The position numbers were made by a program, and so were the translations under genes. This document shows, piece by piece, positions 8,397 to 15,632 of a stretch of DNA of 64,000 nucleotides. Origin of the DNA: Flavobacterium sp. (GTDB lineage: Bacteria > Bacteroidota > Bacteroidia > Flavobacteriales > Flavobacteriaceae); NCBI GenBank assembly GCA_023251135.1, contig JAHEZJ010000019.1:51306-115305 (forward strand). The letters are read 5' to 3'. The stretch's first letter is position 1. Each line of letters starts with the position of its first letter. The notes beneath the pieces are model-generated. The model was not told the origin of the DNA and made no database searches. It worked only from the letters and a program-made list of their open reading frames with translations.

Positions 8397-8403
8397 TGCC
8401 CAA

Positions 8404-8427
8404 AAGCCTCGAATAATAGCGGGGCTT
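8404..8427 (+). terminator. Terminator after PfkB kinase gene
   Basis: AAGCCTCG (8404-8411) pairs with CGGGGCTT (8420-8427), with one G-U pair, and is followed by TTTTTTA. It lies 8 bp after the kinase stop. Confidence 0.7.
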
Positions 8428-8478
8428 TTTTATTACGTTAATACACACAACTTACAACAACACAAAATACAAAACACA

Positions 8479-10377
8479 ATGAGCGACGCTTTAAAACACG
8501 AATGTGGTATAGCTTTGGTTAGACTTCTTAAACCGCTTGAATATTACAAAGAAAAATACGGAACAGCTTTTTACGGAATACAGAAAATGTATCTGATGAT
8601 GGAAAAGCAGCATAACCGTGGACAAGACGGAGCTGGTTTTGCAAGCATCAAATTAGATGTAGCTCCCGGTGAACGTTATATCAGCAGAGTTCGTTCCAAT
8701 CATTCACAACCCATTCAGGATGTTTTTAAGCAAATCAATGAGCGTATTAACGAAGAGATGAGTTCTCATCCGGAGTATGCAGATGATGTTGCCAAGCAAA
8801 AAGCAAACATACCTTATATAGGAGAGTTATTTCTGGGACACGTTCGTTACGGAACTTTTGGAAAAAACAGTATCGAAAGCGTGCACCCGTTCTTGCGTCA
8901 AAGCAATTGGATGCACCGCAATCTGATTTTGGCGGGTAACTTTAATATGACCAATGTTAAGGAGCTTTTTGAAAACTTAGTAGAATTGGGTCAGCATCCA
9001 AAAGAAATGGCCGACACGGTTACCGTTATGGAAAAAATTGGTCATTTCTTAGACAAAGAAGTGATGCAGCTTTATCAGGATTGTAAACTTGAAGGATATT
9101 CTAAAAGAGAGGCTTCTCCTGTAATTGCAGACCGACTGGATATTGCAAAAATTTTGGCTCGTTCGGCTAAAAATTTAGACGGAGGATACGCAATGGCCGG
9201 ATTATTAGGTCATGGTGATGCTTTCGTTTTTAGAGATCCTGCCGGAATTCGCCCAGCCTATTATTATCAGGATGATGAAGTGGTGGTTGTGGCTTCTGAA
9301 AGACCCGTTATTCAAACCGTATTTAATGTGCCTTTTGAAAGTGTGCAGGAAATCGAACCGGGAAATGCTTTGATCATCAAAAAGAGCGGAAAAGTTTCTA
9401 TGAACCAAATCCTGGAACCAACGGTTAAAAAAGCATGCTCTTTTGAAAGAATTTATTTTTCAAGAGGAAGTGACGCCGAAATTTATCAGGAACGTAAGAA
9501 CTTAGGGAAATTAATTTTACCTGCTGTTCTTGAATCGATTGACAGTGATACAGACAATACCGTTTTCTCTTATATTCCAAATACAGCCGAAACCTCTTTT
9601 TATGGTTTGGTTGAGGCAGCTCAGGACTTTTTAAATCAGAGAAAGAACAACTATATTTTAGCCAACAGAAATACGCTTACGGCTGAAACATTACAGGAAT
9701 TGTTGGCTGTAAAGATTCGTACAGAGAAAGTGGCGATCAAAGATGCTAAACTTAGAACCTTTATTACCGAAGACAGCAGCCGTGATGATTTGGTGGCACA
9801 CGTTTACGATGTTACTTACGGCGTAATCAAGCCAACGGATAATCTGGTTATTATAGATGATAGTATCGTTCGTGGTACCACTTTAAAGATGAGTATTATA
9901 AAGATGATGGATCGTTTAAAACCTAAGCGTATCGTAATCGTTTCATCGGCACCACAAATTCGTTACCCTGACTGTTACGGAATCGATATGGCGAAGCTGG
10001 AAGGTCTTGTAGCTTTTAGAGCGGCTTTGGCTTTATTGAAAGAAAGAAACTTATATCATATTGTCGACGAGGTTTATACCAAGTGTAAAGCTCAGGAAAA
10101 TTATATAGACAGTGACGTTGTAAACTACGTCACTGTAATTTACGATCAGTTTACTCCTGAGGAAATTTCAGATAAGATTGCTGAAATGTTGAGCTCACCT
10201 GAAATTAATGCAGAAGTAAAAATCATTTTCCAAAAAGTAGAAGACTTGCATGTTGCCTGTCCGAAAAATCTTGGAGACTGGTATTTTACCGGAGATTATC
10301 CAACACCAGGCGGAAACCGTGTTGTGAACAGGGCTTTCATGAATTTCTATGAAGGAAAAGACGCTAGAGCGTATTAA
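8479..10377 (+). CDS. Amidophosphoribosyltransferase, long PurF-type
   Basis: Glutamine PRPP amidotransferase-type enzyme: an N-terminal glutaminase supplies ammonia to a C-terminal phosphoribosyltransferase to make phosphoribosylamine. The N-terminus MSDALKHE|CGIA suggests removal of an 8-residue propeptide to expose the catalytic Cys9, as in propeptide-bearing PurF enzymes. HNRGQDGAGFA and HVRYGTFG are glutaminase motifs. The PRPP-binding loop VIIDDSIVRGTT is near residue 456. At 632 residues it is about 130 longer than ordinary PurF, with extra sequence both in the glutaminase domain (about 90-130 and 180-230) and at the C-terminus. A separate canonical PurF may exist elsewhere, so I leave the symbol empty. 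Confidence 0.85.
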   Translation: MSDALKHECGIALVRLLKPLEYYKEKYGTAFYGIQKMYLMMEKQHNRGQDGAGFASIKLDVAPGERYISRVRSNHSQPIQDVFKQINERINEEMSSHPEYADDVAKQKANIPYIGELFLGHVRYGTFGKNSIESVHPFLRQSNWMHRNLILAGNFNMTNVKELFENLVELGQHPKEMADTVTVMEKIGHFLDKEVMQLYQDCKLEGYSKREASPVIADRLDIAKILARSAKNLDGGYAMAGLLGHGDAFVFRDPAGIRPAYYYQDDEVVVVASERPVIQTVFNVPFESVQEIEPGNALIIKKSGKVSMNQILEPTVKKACSFERIYFSRGSDAEIYQERKNLGKLILPAVLESIDSDTDNTVFSYIPNTAETSFYGLVEAAQDFLNQRKNNYILANRNTLTAETLQELLAVKIRTEKVAIKDAKLRTFITEDSSRDDLVAHVYDVTYGVIKPTDNLVIIDDSIVRGTTLKMSIIKMMDRLKPKRIVIVSSAPQIRYPDCYGIDMAKLEGLVAFRAALALLKERNLYHIVDEVYTKCKAQENYIDSDVVNYVTVIYDQFTPEEISDKIAEMLSSPEINAEVKIIFQKVEDLHVACPKNLGDWYFTGDYPTPGGNRVVNRAFMNFYEGKDARAY

Positions 10378-10478
10378 TAAAATACTAACAAAAGGTTAAT
10401 TTGTGCATTTCATCGGTTTTTTTTACCGTTCATCTTATTTGTTTGGTGAAAATGAAAAGCTACAATACTTTTGAAATA

Positions 10479-10562
10479 CCATAACATTAGTAGGTTAAGT
10501 TTATGGTAGATTTGGGGCAAAAAGGGTGGAAGTAATTCCACCTTTTTTATTGGAATAAAGTC
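10479..10562 (+). repeat. 84-bp core, copy 1, ending in an intrinsic-terminator hairpin
   Basis: Differs from copy 2 (10663-10746) at only 3 of 84 positions. It contains CCATAA/TTATGG arms, a TAGATTTG that fits the -7 consensus, and then the hairpin GGTGGAA-GTAA-TTCCACC followed by TTTTTT. It may terminate the purF-like gene or be the 3' end of a small RNA. Confidence 0.75.
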
Positions 10563-10614
10563 AACTATTTCTAAAGTAAGATTTTACGTCACTTCATCGG
10601 ATATATTTGCTTTT

Positions 10615-10735
10615 CGTCTAGAAAGTTTTTTTCATTAAAATAGCTGCCATACATTTACAGAACCATAACATTAGTAGGTTAAGTTTATGGTAGATTTGGG
10701 GCAAAAAAGGTGGAAGTGATTCCGCCTTTTTTATT
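10615..10735 (+). ncRNA. Candidate small RNA
   Basis: Predicted only from a TATATTTG -7-like element (10602-10609) placed before the second 84-bp core and its terminator hairpin with T-tract. No protein is encoded on this strand. No known RNA family is recognised. The diverged upstream copy lacks an equally good -7 element at the matching position. Confidence 0.25.
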
Positions 10736-10746
10736 GGAATAAAGTC
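10663..10746 (+). repeat. 84-bp core, copy 2, ending in an intrinsic-terminator hairpin
   Basis: Same as copy 1 except three substitutions. The hairpin reads GGTGGAA-GTGA-TTCCGCC, so the one change inside the stem turns an A-U pair into a G-U pair and leaves pairing intact. A TATATTTG promoter-like element at 10602-10609 precedes it; a transcript from there to the hairpin would be about 115-125 nt. Confidence 0.75.
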
Positions 10747-10833
10747 TGGATTGAAAGAGGACAAAGGCTGCAGAGTAAAGAAGGTAGAATAAAGAGGTTG
10801 TCGAAAAGACACAAAAATAAAGAGCCAAAAAAA

Positions 10834-10861
10834 AGACGAATAACTGTTAAGCTATCCGTCT
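10834..10861. terminator. Bidirectional terminator downstream of sodA
   Basis: AGACGAATA (10834-10842) pairs with TATCCGTCT (10853-10861) with one mismatch. An A-run lies on the left and a T-run on the right, so it works in both directions. It lies about 70 bp after the sodA stop. Confidence 0.75.
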
Positions 10862-10932
10862 TTTTTTATAATCTTTACTCTGTAGTTTATAGTCTTTGTT
10901 CTATCTTCTTTGTTCTACAGACAGAAGTCTTC

Positions 10933-11541
10933 TTATTTGTCTAAAGCGTATCTTCTTGCAACTTCAGTCCAGTTAATTACATTAAAGAAAGCTTCAATAT
11001 AATCAGGTCTTCTGTTTTGGTAGTGTAAGTAGTAAGCGTGCTCCCAAACATCCATTCCTAAAATAGGAGTTCCACCGCAGCCTACTTCCGGCATTAATGG
11101 ATTGTCTTGGTTTGGAGTTCCGCAAACGTCTAATTTTCCACCTTTTTGTACACATAACCAAGCCCATCCAGAACCGAATTGTGTAGCACCAGCTTTAGCA
11201 AATTTTGCTTTAAATTCTTCAAAAGTTCCAAAAGAAGCTTCAATAGCAGCTAATAAATCACCTGTTGGTAATCCGCCACCGTTTGGAGCCATTACAGTCC
11301 AGAATAAATTGTGGTTGTAAAAACCTCCACCATTGTTACGAACTGCTGCGTTTGATTTATCTAGATTGATTAAGATGTTTTCGATTGTTTTTCCTTCCAA
11401 ATCTGTACCGGCGATAGCTGCATTTAGATTTGTTGTGTAAGCATTATGATGTTTTGAATGGTGAATTTCCATTGTGCGGGCATCAATATGTGGTTCTAAT
11501 GCATCATATGCATAAGGTAATTGAGGTAATTCAAAAGCCAT
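10933..11541 (-). CDS. sodA: Superoxide dismutase, Fe/Mn family
   Basis: Converts superoxide to hydrogen peroxide and oxygen in the cytosol. The 202-residue protein has all four metal ligands: His27 (MEIHHSKHH), His77 (FYNHNLFW), Asp164 and His168 ([12 protein letters not shown]). The C-terminal signature DVWEHAYY and GSGWAWL are typical. Whether iron or manganese is used cannot be fixed from the sequence alone. It has its own terminator, and a TAAATTTG -7 element lies at 11577-11584 on the minus strand, so it is probably monocistronic. Confidence 0.96.
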   Translation of the reverse strand: MAFELPQLPYAYDALEPHIDARTMEIHHSKHHNAYTTNLNAAIAGTDLEGKTIENILINLDKSNAAVRNNGGGFYNHNLFWTVMAPNGGGLPTGDLLAAIEASFGTFEEFKAKFAKAGATQFGSGWAWLCVQKGGKLDVCGTPNQDNPLMPEVGCGGTPILGMDVWEHAYYLHYQNRRPDYIEAFFNVINWTEVARRYALDK

Positions 11542-11576
11542 GATATTATGATTTTATGATTTATAATTATTTATTC

Positions 11577-11584
11577 CAAATTTA
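11577..11584 (-). promoter_or_regulatory. -7 element of sodA promoter
   Basis: TAAATTTG on the minus strand fits TAnnTTTG and lies 36 bp upstream of the sodA start. No clear TTG -33 element precedes it. Confidence 0.45.
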
Positions 11585-11679
11585 GACATTTAACTTTGGA
11601 ATAGAAAATACTATTTCGTTATTATTCCATTTAATTAATTGATGGTTTGTTTTTTGGAAGGATAACGAATTGGAAATCT

Positions 11680-12306
11680 TTACTTTCCGTTGAAAGTGGT
11701 CATGGTGTTTTCAAGACCGGCTGTTCCAAAAGATTTAATAATCTCCGAAGCGACTTCCAGACGTTCTGGTAATTTTGCTTTTTCTTCTTCGTCCCAGTCC
11801 CCCAAAACGTAATCTACCTGTTGCCCTTTTTTAAACTGATCGCTGATGCCAAATCTAAAGCGGGTGTATTGTTGTGTGTTTAAAACTAAATTGATGTTTT
11901 TAAGTCCGTTATGTCCTCCGTCGCTGCCTTTTGGTTTGATTCGGATCGTTCCGAAAGAAAGGTTTAAATCGTCGGTGATTACCAGAATGTTCTCCAGTGG
12001 AATATTTTCTTTATCCATCCAGTACTTTACGGCCTTACCGCTTAAGTTCATATAGGTGTTTGGTTTGAGCAGAAAAAAGCTTCTTCCTTTGAATTTGTAT
12101 TCGGCCAAAGCACCTAATTTTACCGTCTCGAATGAAAGACCTTCTTTTTTGGCTAAAAAATCAAGTACTTTAAAGCCTATGTTGTGTCGTGTGTTCACGT
12201 ATTCGGCGCCAATATTGCCCAATCCGACGATTAAATATTTTTTCATATGATCAGTGTTCTCTTCTTTTGGTGTTGATGAAAACAGTTTTGTTATCCATTT
12301 TATCAT
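11680..12306 (-). CDS. pth: Peptidyl-tRNA hydrolase
   Basis: Releases tRNA from peptidyl-tRNA that drops off ribosomes. The catalytic core starts at KKYLIVGLGNIGAEYVNTRH (Asn and His of the active site), with the later FLLKPNTYMNLSG and DDLNLSFGTIRIKPKGSDGGHNGLKN signatures. The 208 residues include a 20-residue leader (MIKWITKLFSSTPKEENTDH) before an internal Met21 that would give the usual length. I keep the long start because I recall similar leaders in other Flavobacterium Pth proteins, but Met21 (start at 12246) is a fair alternative. rplY lies upstream on the same strand, 270 bp away. Confidence 0.92.
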   Translation of the reverse strand: MIKWITKLFSSTPKEENTDHMKKYLIVGLGNIGAEYVNTRHNIGFKVLDFLAKKEGLSFETVKLGALAEYKFKGRSFFLLKPNTYMNLSGKAVKYWMDKENIPLENILVITDDLNLSFGTIRIKPKGSDGGHNGLKNINLVLNTQQYTRFRFGISDQFKKGQQVDYVLGDWDEEEKAKLPERLEVASEIIKSFGTAGLENTMTTFNGK

Positions 12307-12431
12307 GACGCAAAAATAAACTTAATTGGGGAATGTGCCAATGGGTTAATTGGATAATTTGTAAATGTGTCAATTAGATAATTAGATAATTGGATTTATT
12401 GAGAAGGCTTATGAAAACGTGATTTTCTGCT

Positions 12432-12455
12432 GTCAGGCTGAGCGAAGTCGAAGCC
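12432..12455. repeat. REP-like motif (CTGAGCGAAGTCGAAG type)
   Basis: The segment GTCAGGCTGAGCGAAGTCGAAGCC matches a short intergenic word that I know from many unrelated bacterial genomes (often written CTTCGACTTCGCTCAG on the other strand). It lies in the 270-bp spacer between rplY and pth, which otherwise holds AATTGGATAATT-type and CCTCAG-type tandem words. Confidence 0.5.
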
Positions 12456-12576
12456 GCCCTGTAATAAAAAAAAACTTAGAACCTCAGTAGCTTAGCATCT
12501 CAGTACCTCAGAACCTCTAAAGCAAAAAAAAGCACCAACCTTTCGATTGATGCTTTGTATTTTGAATTGAAAAAAA

Positions 12577-13188
12577 TTATTTTTTCTTTCCTTTTGCAGG
12601 AGCTTTTGCAGCTTTTGCAGCTTCTTGAGCAGCTTTCATAGCAGCACGAGAAATTCTTACCTGAGCAACAACAGTGTTGTCTGGGTGCATAACTTTGTAT
12701 TCAGGAGCACCAACTTTAGTAACGTATAATTTGTTACCCATTTCAAGTGGAGTGATGTCTGCTTCAACAAAATCAGGAAGATTTTTAGGTAAAGCTTTAA
12801 CTTTTAATTTACGTTGGTTCAAACGTAAAACACCTCCCGCAAGAACACCTTTAGATGTACCAACGATTTTCACAGGAACTTCCATAGTGATTTCTTTGTC
12901 ATCAAACAATTGGAAGAAGTCAATGTGTAAAATTCTGTCAGTAACAGGGTGAACCTGGATATCTTGCAAAATTGCATTGAATGATTTTCCTTTTCCAAGT
13001 TCAATCACAACTGTGTGTGCATTTGGAGTGTAAACCAAGTTTTTGAACGCTGCAGCGTCTGCTGAGAAGTGTACTGCCTGATTTCCTCCGTATAACACGC
13101 AAGGAACCGCTCCAGCATTACGTAAGGCTTTAGTTGACACTTTGCCCACGCTTTCTCTTTCTGATCCTTTAATTGTAATCGATTTCAT
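12577..13188 (-). CDS. rplY: Large ribosomal subunit protein bL25, CTC form
   Basis: Binds 5S rRNA in the 50S subunit. At 203 residues it is the long two-domain form: an N-terminal 5S-binding domain ([20 protein letters not shown] ... HVDF-like IDFFQLFDD at about 90-97), a C-terminal TL5/CTC domain, and an Ala/Lys-rich basic tail [11 protein letters not shown]. It follows prs on the same strand (123 bp). prs-rplY-pth is a widespread gene order, which supports all three calls. Confidence 0.95.
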   Translation of the reverse strand: MKSITIKGSERESVGKVSTKALRNAGAVPCVLYGGNQAVHFSADAAAFKNLVYTPNAHTVVIELGKGKSFNAILQDIQVHPVTDRILHIDFFQLFDDKEITMEVPVKIVGTSKGVLAGGVLRLNQRKLKVKALPKNLPDFVEADITPLEMGNKLYVTKVGAPEYKVMHPDNTVVAQVRISRAAMKAAQEAAKAAKAPAKGKKK

Positions 13189-13235
13189 TGTAAAAAAAAT
13201 ATAGTTATTAAATAAATATTCTAAATCTGCTGTAA

Positions 13236-13310
13236 GCTTTAGGCGCTAGGCTTTAGGCTTTTTTGTAATCGTGAAATAGCTTATGGCCTAAAGCCTAAAG
13301 CGTATAGCTT
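13236..13310. repeat. Stem-loop made of GCTTTAGGC words between prs and rplY
   Basis: The left arm carries GCTTTAGGC twice (13236-13258); the right arm carries GCCTAAAGCCTAAAGC (13286-13301). The stem is imperfect but long, and lies within a few bases of the prs stop. It could act as a terminator or 3'-end stabiliser for leftward prs transcripts. Confidence 0.55.
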
Positions 13311-13311
13311 C

Positions 13312-14253
13312 TTACATTATGAATTTTCCACTAATGGAATTGTTGTGGTGCACCATGTGCATAACTTCTGCAAAAAGAGGTGCACAACTCACCACTCTGA
13401 TTTTCTTTGATTCTTTCTTTAATGGAATAGAATCGGTAACAATTAACTCACTTAATTTAGAGTTTTCAATTTTTTCGTAGGCATCACCTGATAAAATAGC
13501 ATGTGTACAAATAGCTCTAACACTTAATGCTCCTTTTTCGATCATTAAATCTGCGGCTTTTGCTAATGTTCCGCCTGTATCGATCATGTCGTCTACCAAT
13601 ATTACGTTACGGCCTTTTACTTCACCAATTAGTTCCATAGTGTCGATAACGTTGGCTGCTTTTCTTTGTTTGTAACAGATTACTACATCTGATTCCAGGA
13701 ACTTAGAGTAAGCATATGCTCTTTTTGAACCTCCCATATCCGGAGATGCAATAGTCAGATTGTCTAATTTTAAACTTTCTACGTATGGTAAAAAGATCGT
13801 AGAAGCAAATAAATGATCTACTGGTTTTTCGAAAAACCCCTGAATTTGATCTGCGTGCAAATCCATTGTCATTACTCTTGTTGCTCCGGCAGCATCTAAT
13901 AAATTAGCTACTAATTTTGCTCCAATCGGAACTCTTGGTTTATCCTTTCTGTCTTGTCTTGCCCAACCAAAATAAGGCATGACAGCTGTAATGTGTCTTG
14001 CTGATGCACGTTTTGCTGCATCAATCATGAGTAACAATTCCATCAAATTATCGGCAGTTGGAAAAGTTGAACACACGATAAAAACACGTAATCCTCTAAT
14101 TGATTCTTCGTAAGATGGCTGAAATTCTCCATCACTATACTTCGACATCGTTACTTTGCCCAACGGAATTCCGTATTGTTCCGCAATTTTTTCTGCAAGA
14201 TAGACACTTTGTGAACAAGCAAAAATTTTAGCTTCTGGTTCTAGGTGCGACAT
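13312..14253 (-). CDS. prs: Ribose-phosphate pyrophosphokinase (PRPP synthase)
   Basis: Makes PRPP from ribose 5-phosphate and ATP, feeding purine, pyrimidine, NAD, His and Trp synthesis. The 313-residue class I enzyme shows the ATP-binding GWARQDRKDKPRVPIGAK segment, MDLHADQIQGFF, and the PRPP-binding loop VDDMIDTGGTLAKAAD. It is followed by rplY and pth, a classical order. A TAAATTTG -7 element lies at 14304-14311 on the minus strand. Identification is secure. Confidence 0.97.
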   Translation of the reverse strand: MSHLEPEAKIFACSQSVYLAEKIAEQYGIPLGKVTMSKYSDGEFQPSYEESIRGLRVFIVCSTFPTADNLMELLLMIDAAKRASARHITAVMPYFGWARQDRKDKPRVPIGAKLVANLLDAAGATRVMTMDLHADQIQGFFEKPVDHLFASTIFLPYVESLKLDNLTIASPDMGGSKRAYAYSKFLESDVVICYKQRKAANVIDTMELIGEVKGRNVILVDDMIDTGGTLAKAADLMIEKGALSVRAICTHAILSGDAYEKIENSKLSELIVTDSIPLKKESKKIRVVSCAPLFAEVMHMVHHNNSISGKFIM

Positions 14254-14377
14254 TTAATTTGTTGTTTTGTAGTTAGTTGTGTGTGCTTCGTTTTAACGAG
14301 GTGCAAATTTAGAAAATTTATTGGACACTGAAAGGAAAAAATTAAGTATTTTTATTAGAATTTTTAATTTTATTTTT

Positions 14378-14385
14378 TACATTTG
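14378..14385 (+). promoter_or_regulatory. -7 element of tRNA-Leu promoter
   Basis: TACATTTG fits TAnnTTTG, lies in a T-rich context, and is about 97 bp before the mature tRNA 5' end. The -33 element is not obvious. Confidence 0.5.
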
Positions 14386-14481
14386 CACCGTGTTAAAGGA
14401 ATAAGCGCAGTTATGACATCATAATTCACTTATTCTATTGCGTTGAAATAATCAAATTTTGATTGTTTTTTCGTCTGCTAA

Positions 14482-14561
14482 GCCCGGATGGCGGAATTGG
14501 TAGACGCGCTGGTCTCAAACACCTGTGGGAAACCGTGCCGGTTCGACTCCGGCTCCGGGTA
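14482..14561 (+). tRNA. tRNA-Leu (CAA)
   Basis: Class II tRNA with a long variable arm. The acceptor GCCCGGA pairs with TCCGGGT (first pair G-U). The D-arm GGCGGAATTGGTAGACGCGC and T-arm GCCGG-TTCGACT-CCGGC are typical of tRNA-Leu. The anticodon CAA is at 14516-14518, in loop CTCAAAC. No CCA is encoded. A terminator follows at once. Confidence 0.93.
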
Positions 14562-14565
14562 CTTA

Positions 14566-14591
14566 AAGCCTCTTCTGAAAAGAAGGGGCTT
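14566..14591 (+). terminator. Terminator of tRNA-Leu
   Basis: AAGCCTCTTCT (14566-14576), a GAAA tetraloop, AGAAGGGGCTT (14581-14591), then a T-run; one G-U pair. Confidence 0.8.
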
Positions 14592-14727
14592 TTTTTGTTT
14601 TTATTCCTTTTTAAAATAAATTGATCTAATTGTTGCCTGCGGTTTTAGTCGCGGGCTTTTTGTTTTGATGTTTGAGTCTGTTGGTGTTGTTTAGGTGAGT
14701 TTGTGACCTATTGACGTAAAGCTTTGT

Positions 14728-14758
14728 TTTGCAGTGTGGTAAAACTTGCTAACTTTGA
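14728..14758 (+). promoter_or_regulatory. Bacteroidota-type promoter of SRPBCC gene
   Basis: TTTTG (14728-14732), an 18-bp spacer and TAACTTTG (14751-14758) match the -33/-7 consensus; the ATG is 27 bp further on. Confidence 0.7.
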
Positions 14759-14784
14759 GTTTAGGAACAATAATCGGTTGAGGT

Positions 14785-15213
14785 ATGGAAAAAATAGAGC
14801 ATGTCAATTATATTAAGGCGCCAATTTCGGAGGTTTATAAGGTGTTAACGACGCAGGAGGGGCTTGCTGCTGTCTGGACGGAAGAATTAGTTGTCAGACC
14901 GGAATTGGGTTTTGTCAATGAGTTTAATTTCGGGGACGAGGATGTCACGAAAATGAAGGTGGTTGAATTGACTGAAAATAAAAAAGTGTTGTGGGAATGT
15001 GTAGATTCGGACCCGGAATGGATTGGGACGGGTATTTCGTTTGATTTAAAAGAAAAGGACGGGGTAACGGCGATTGTTTTAAAGCATTTTGACTGGCGTG
15101 AGCTAACGGAATTCTATCAATGGTGCAATTACAACTGGGCGATGTTTCTTTTGAGTCTTAAGGGGTATTGTGAAGACGGGGAGGGAACTCCGTATCAAAA
15201 ACGAAAGTTTTAG
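14785..15213 (+). CDS. SRPBCC (AHSA1-like) domain protein
   Basis: A 142-residue single-domain protein of the START/SRPBCC fold, resembling the Hsp90-activator (AHSA1) branch: it begins IEHVNYIKAPISEVYKVLTT and ends with a long C-terminal helix (WAMFLLSLKGYCEDGEG). Members bind hydrophobic ligands in a deep pocket; the ligand here is unknown. No signal peptide. It has its own promoter and is followed, convergent with the tRNA-Asn genes, by a bidirectional terminator. Codon use is somewhat richer in G than in its neighbours (GGGACG, GAGG, GACG), which might reflect transfer or low expression. Confidence 0.82.
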   Translation: MEKIEHVNYIKAPISEVYKVLTTQEGLAAVWTEELVVRPELGFVNEFNFGDEDVTKMKVVELTENKKVLWECVDSDPEWIGTGISFDLKEKDGVTAIVLKHFDWRELTEFYQWCNYNWAMFLLSLKGYCEDGEGTPYQKRKF

Positions 15214-15328
15214 CTTTAGTGTCGTTTAAAAGATGACTGACGTGTTAGATTGGTGGGTGTTTTGAAGAAAGGATGAGTAAGATCCACGTATAGTCTGTGT
15301 GCTGGAATAAAATAAAGGGTAAAAAAAA

Positions 15329-15354
15329 ATACCACTTACGTTTGTAAGTGGTAT
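15329..15354. terminator. Bidirectional terminator
   Basis: ATACCACTTAC (15329-15339) pairs perfectly with GTAAGTGGTAT (15344-15354) around a 4-nt loop, with an A-run on the left and T-rich sequence on the right. It separates the rightward SRPBCC gene from the leftward tRNA-Asn pair. Confidence 0.8.
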
Positions 15355-15362
15355 TTAATAAG

Positions 15363-15436
15363 CTCCCCCTCTTGGGCTCGAACCAAGGACCCTCTGATTA
15401 ACAGTCAGATGCTCTAACCAACTGAGCTAAGGAGGA
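15363..15436 (-). tRNA. tRNA-Asn (GTT), copy 1
   Basis: 74 nt. Acceptor TCCTCCT pairs with AGGGGGA, with G discriminator; anticodon stem-loop CTGAC-TGTTAAT-CAG gives anticodon GTT. No encoded CCA. Identical to the second copy 110 bp to the right. Confidence 0.95.
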
Positions 15437-15472
15437 ATCACCTTAAAGGTAAATATGTTTGCTAAAAAGTTG

Positions 15473-15546
15473 CTCCCCCTCTTGGGCTCGAACCAAGGAC
15501 CCTCTGATTAACAGTCAGATGCTCTAACCAACTGAGCTAAGGAGGA
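15473..15546 (-). tRNA. tRNA-Asn (GTT), copy 2
   Basis: Identical over all 74 nt to copy 1. The two are separated by 36 bp and transcribed leftward, probably from the TTTTTG-N18-TATATTTG promoter at 15571-15602. Confidence 0.95.
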
Positions 15547-15570
15547 AGTTGCTGTTCTTTTTAGCGAGTG

Positions 15571-15602
15571 CAAATATAAGAGGTTTTTTAGTTTCTCAAA
15601 AA
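15571..15602 (-). promoter_or_regulatory. Promoter of the tRNA-Asn pair
   Basis: On the minus strand, TTTTTG (from 15602 down to 15597), an 18-bp spacer and TATATTTG (15571-15578). It lies 25 bp before the first tRNA. Confidence 0.7.
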
Positions 15603-15632
15603 TATTTTGACACTTTTTATTGATTTTTTTTT

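Larger units (their letters stand above)
10378..10932. other. 555-bp gene-free region with tandem units and inverted words
   Basis: No convincing protein gene. From left to right: a diverged tandem pair of ~184-bp units with near-identical 84-bp cores (10479-10562 and 10663-10746); long imperfect inverted arms rich in CAGAGTAAAGA / TCTTTACTCTG words (about 10755-10800 and 10871-10920); and between them a strong bidirectional terminator (10834-10861) serving the leftward sodA gene. Confidence 0.7.

Noticed and set aside
10618-10812. 64-codon leftward ORF within the tandem-unit region
   Set aside because: It lies across the repeat core and terminator hairpin, and its composition follows the repeat words, not coding patterns.
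15363-15546. Tandem tRNA-Asn genes as an integration site
   Set aside because: Neither copy is truncated, no integrase is near, and the spacer is only 36 bp; a simple tandem duplication suffices.
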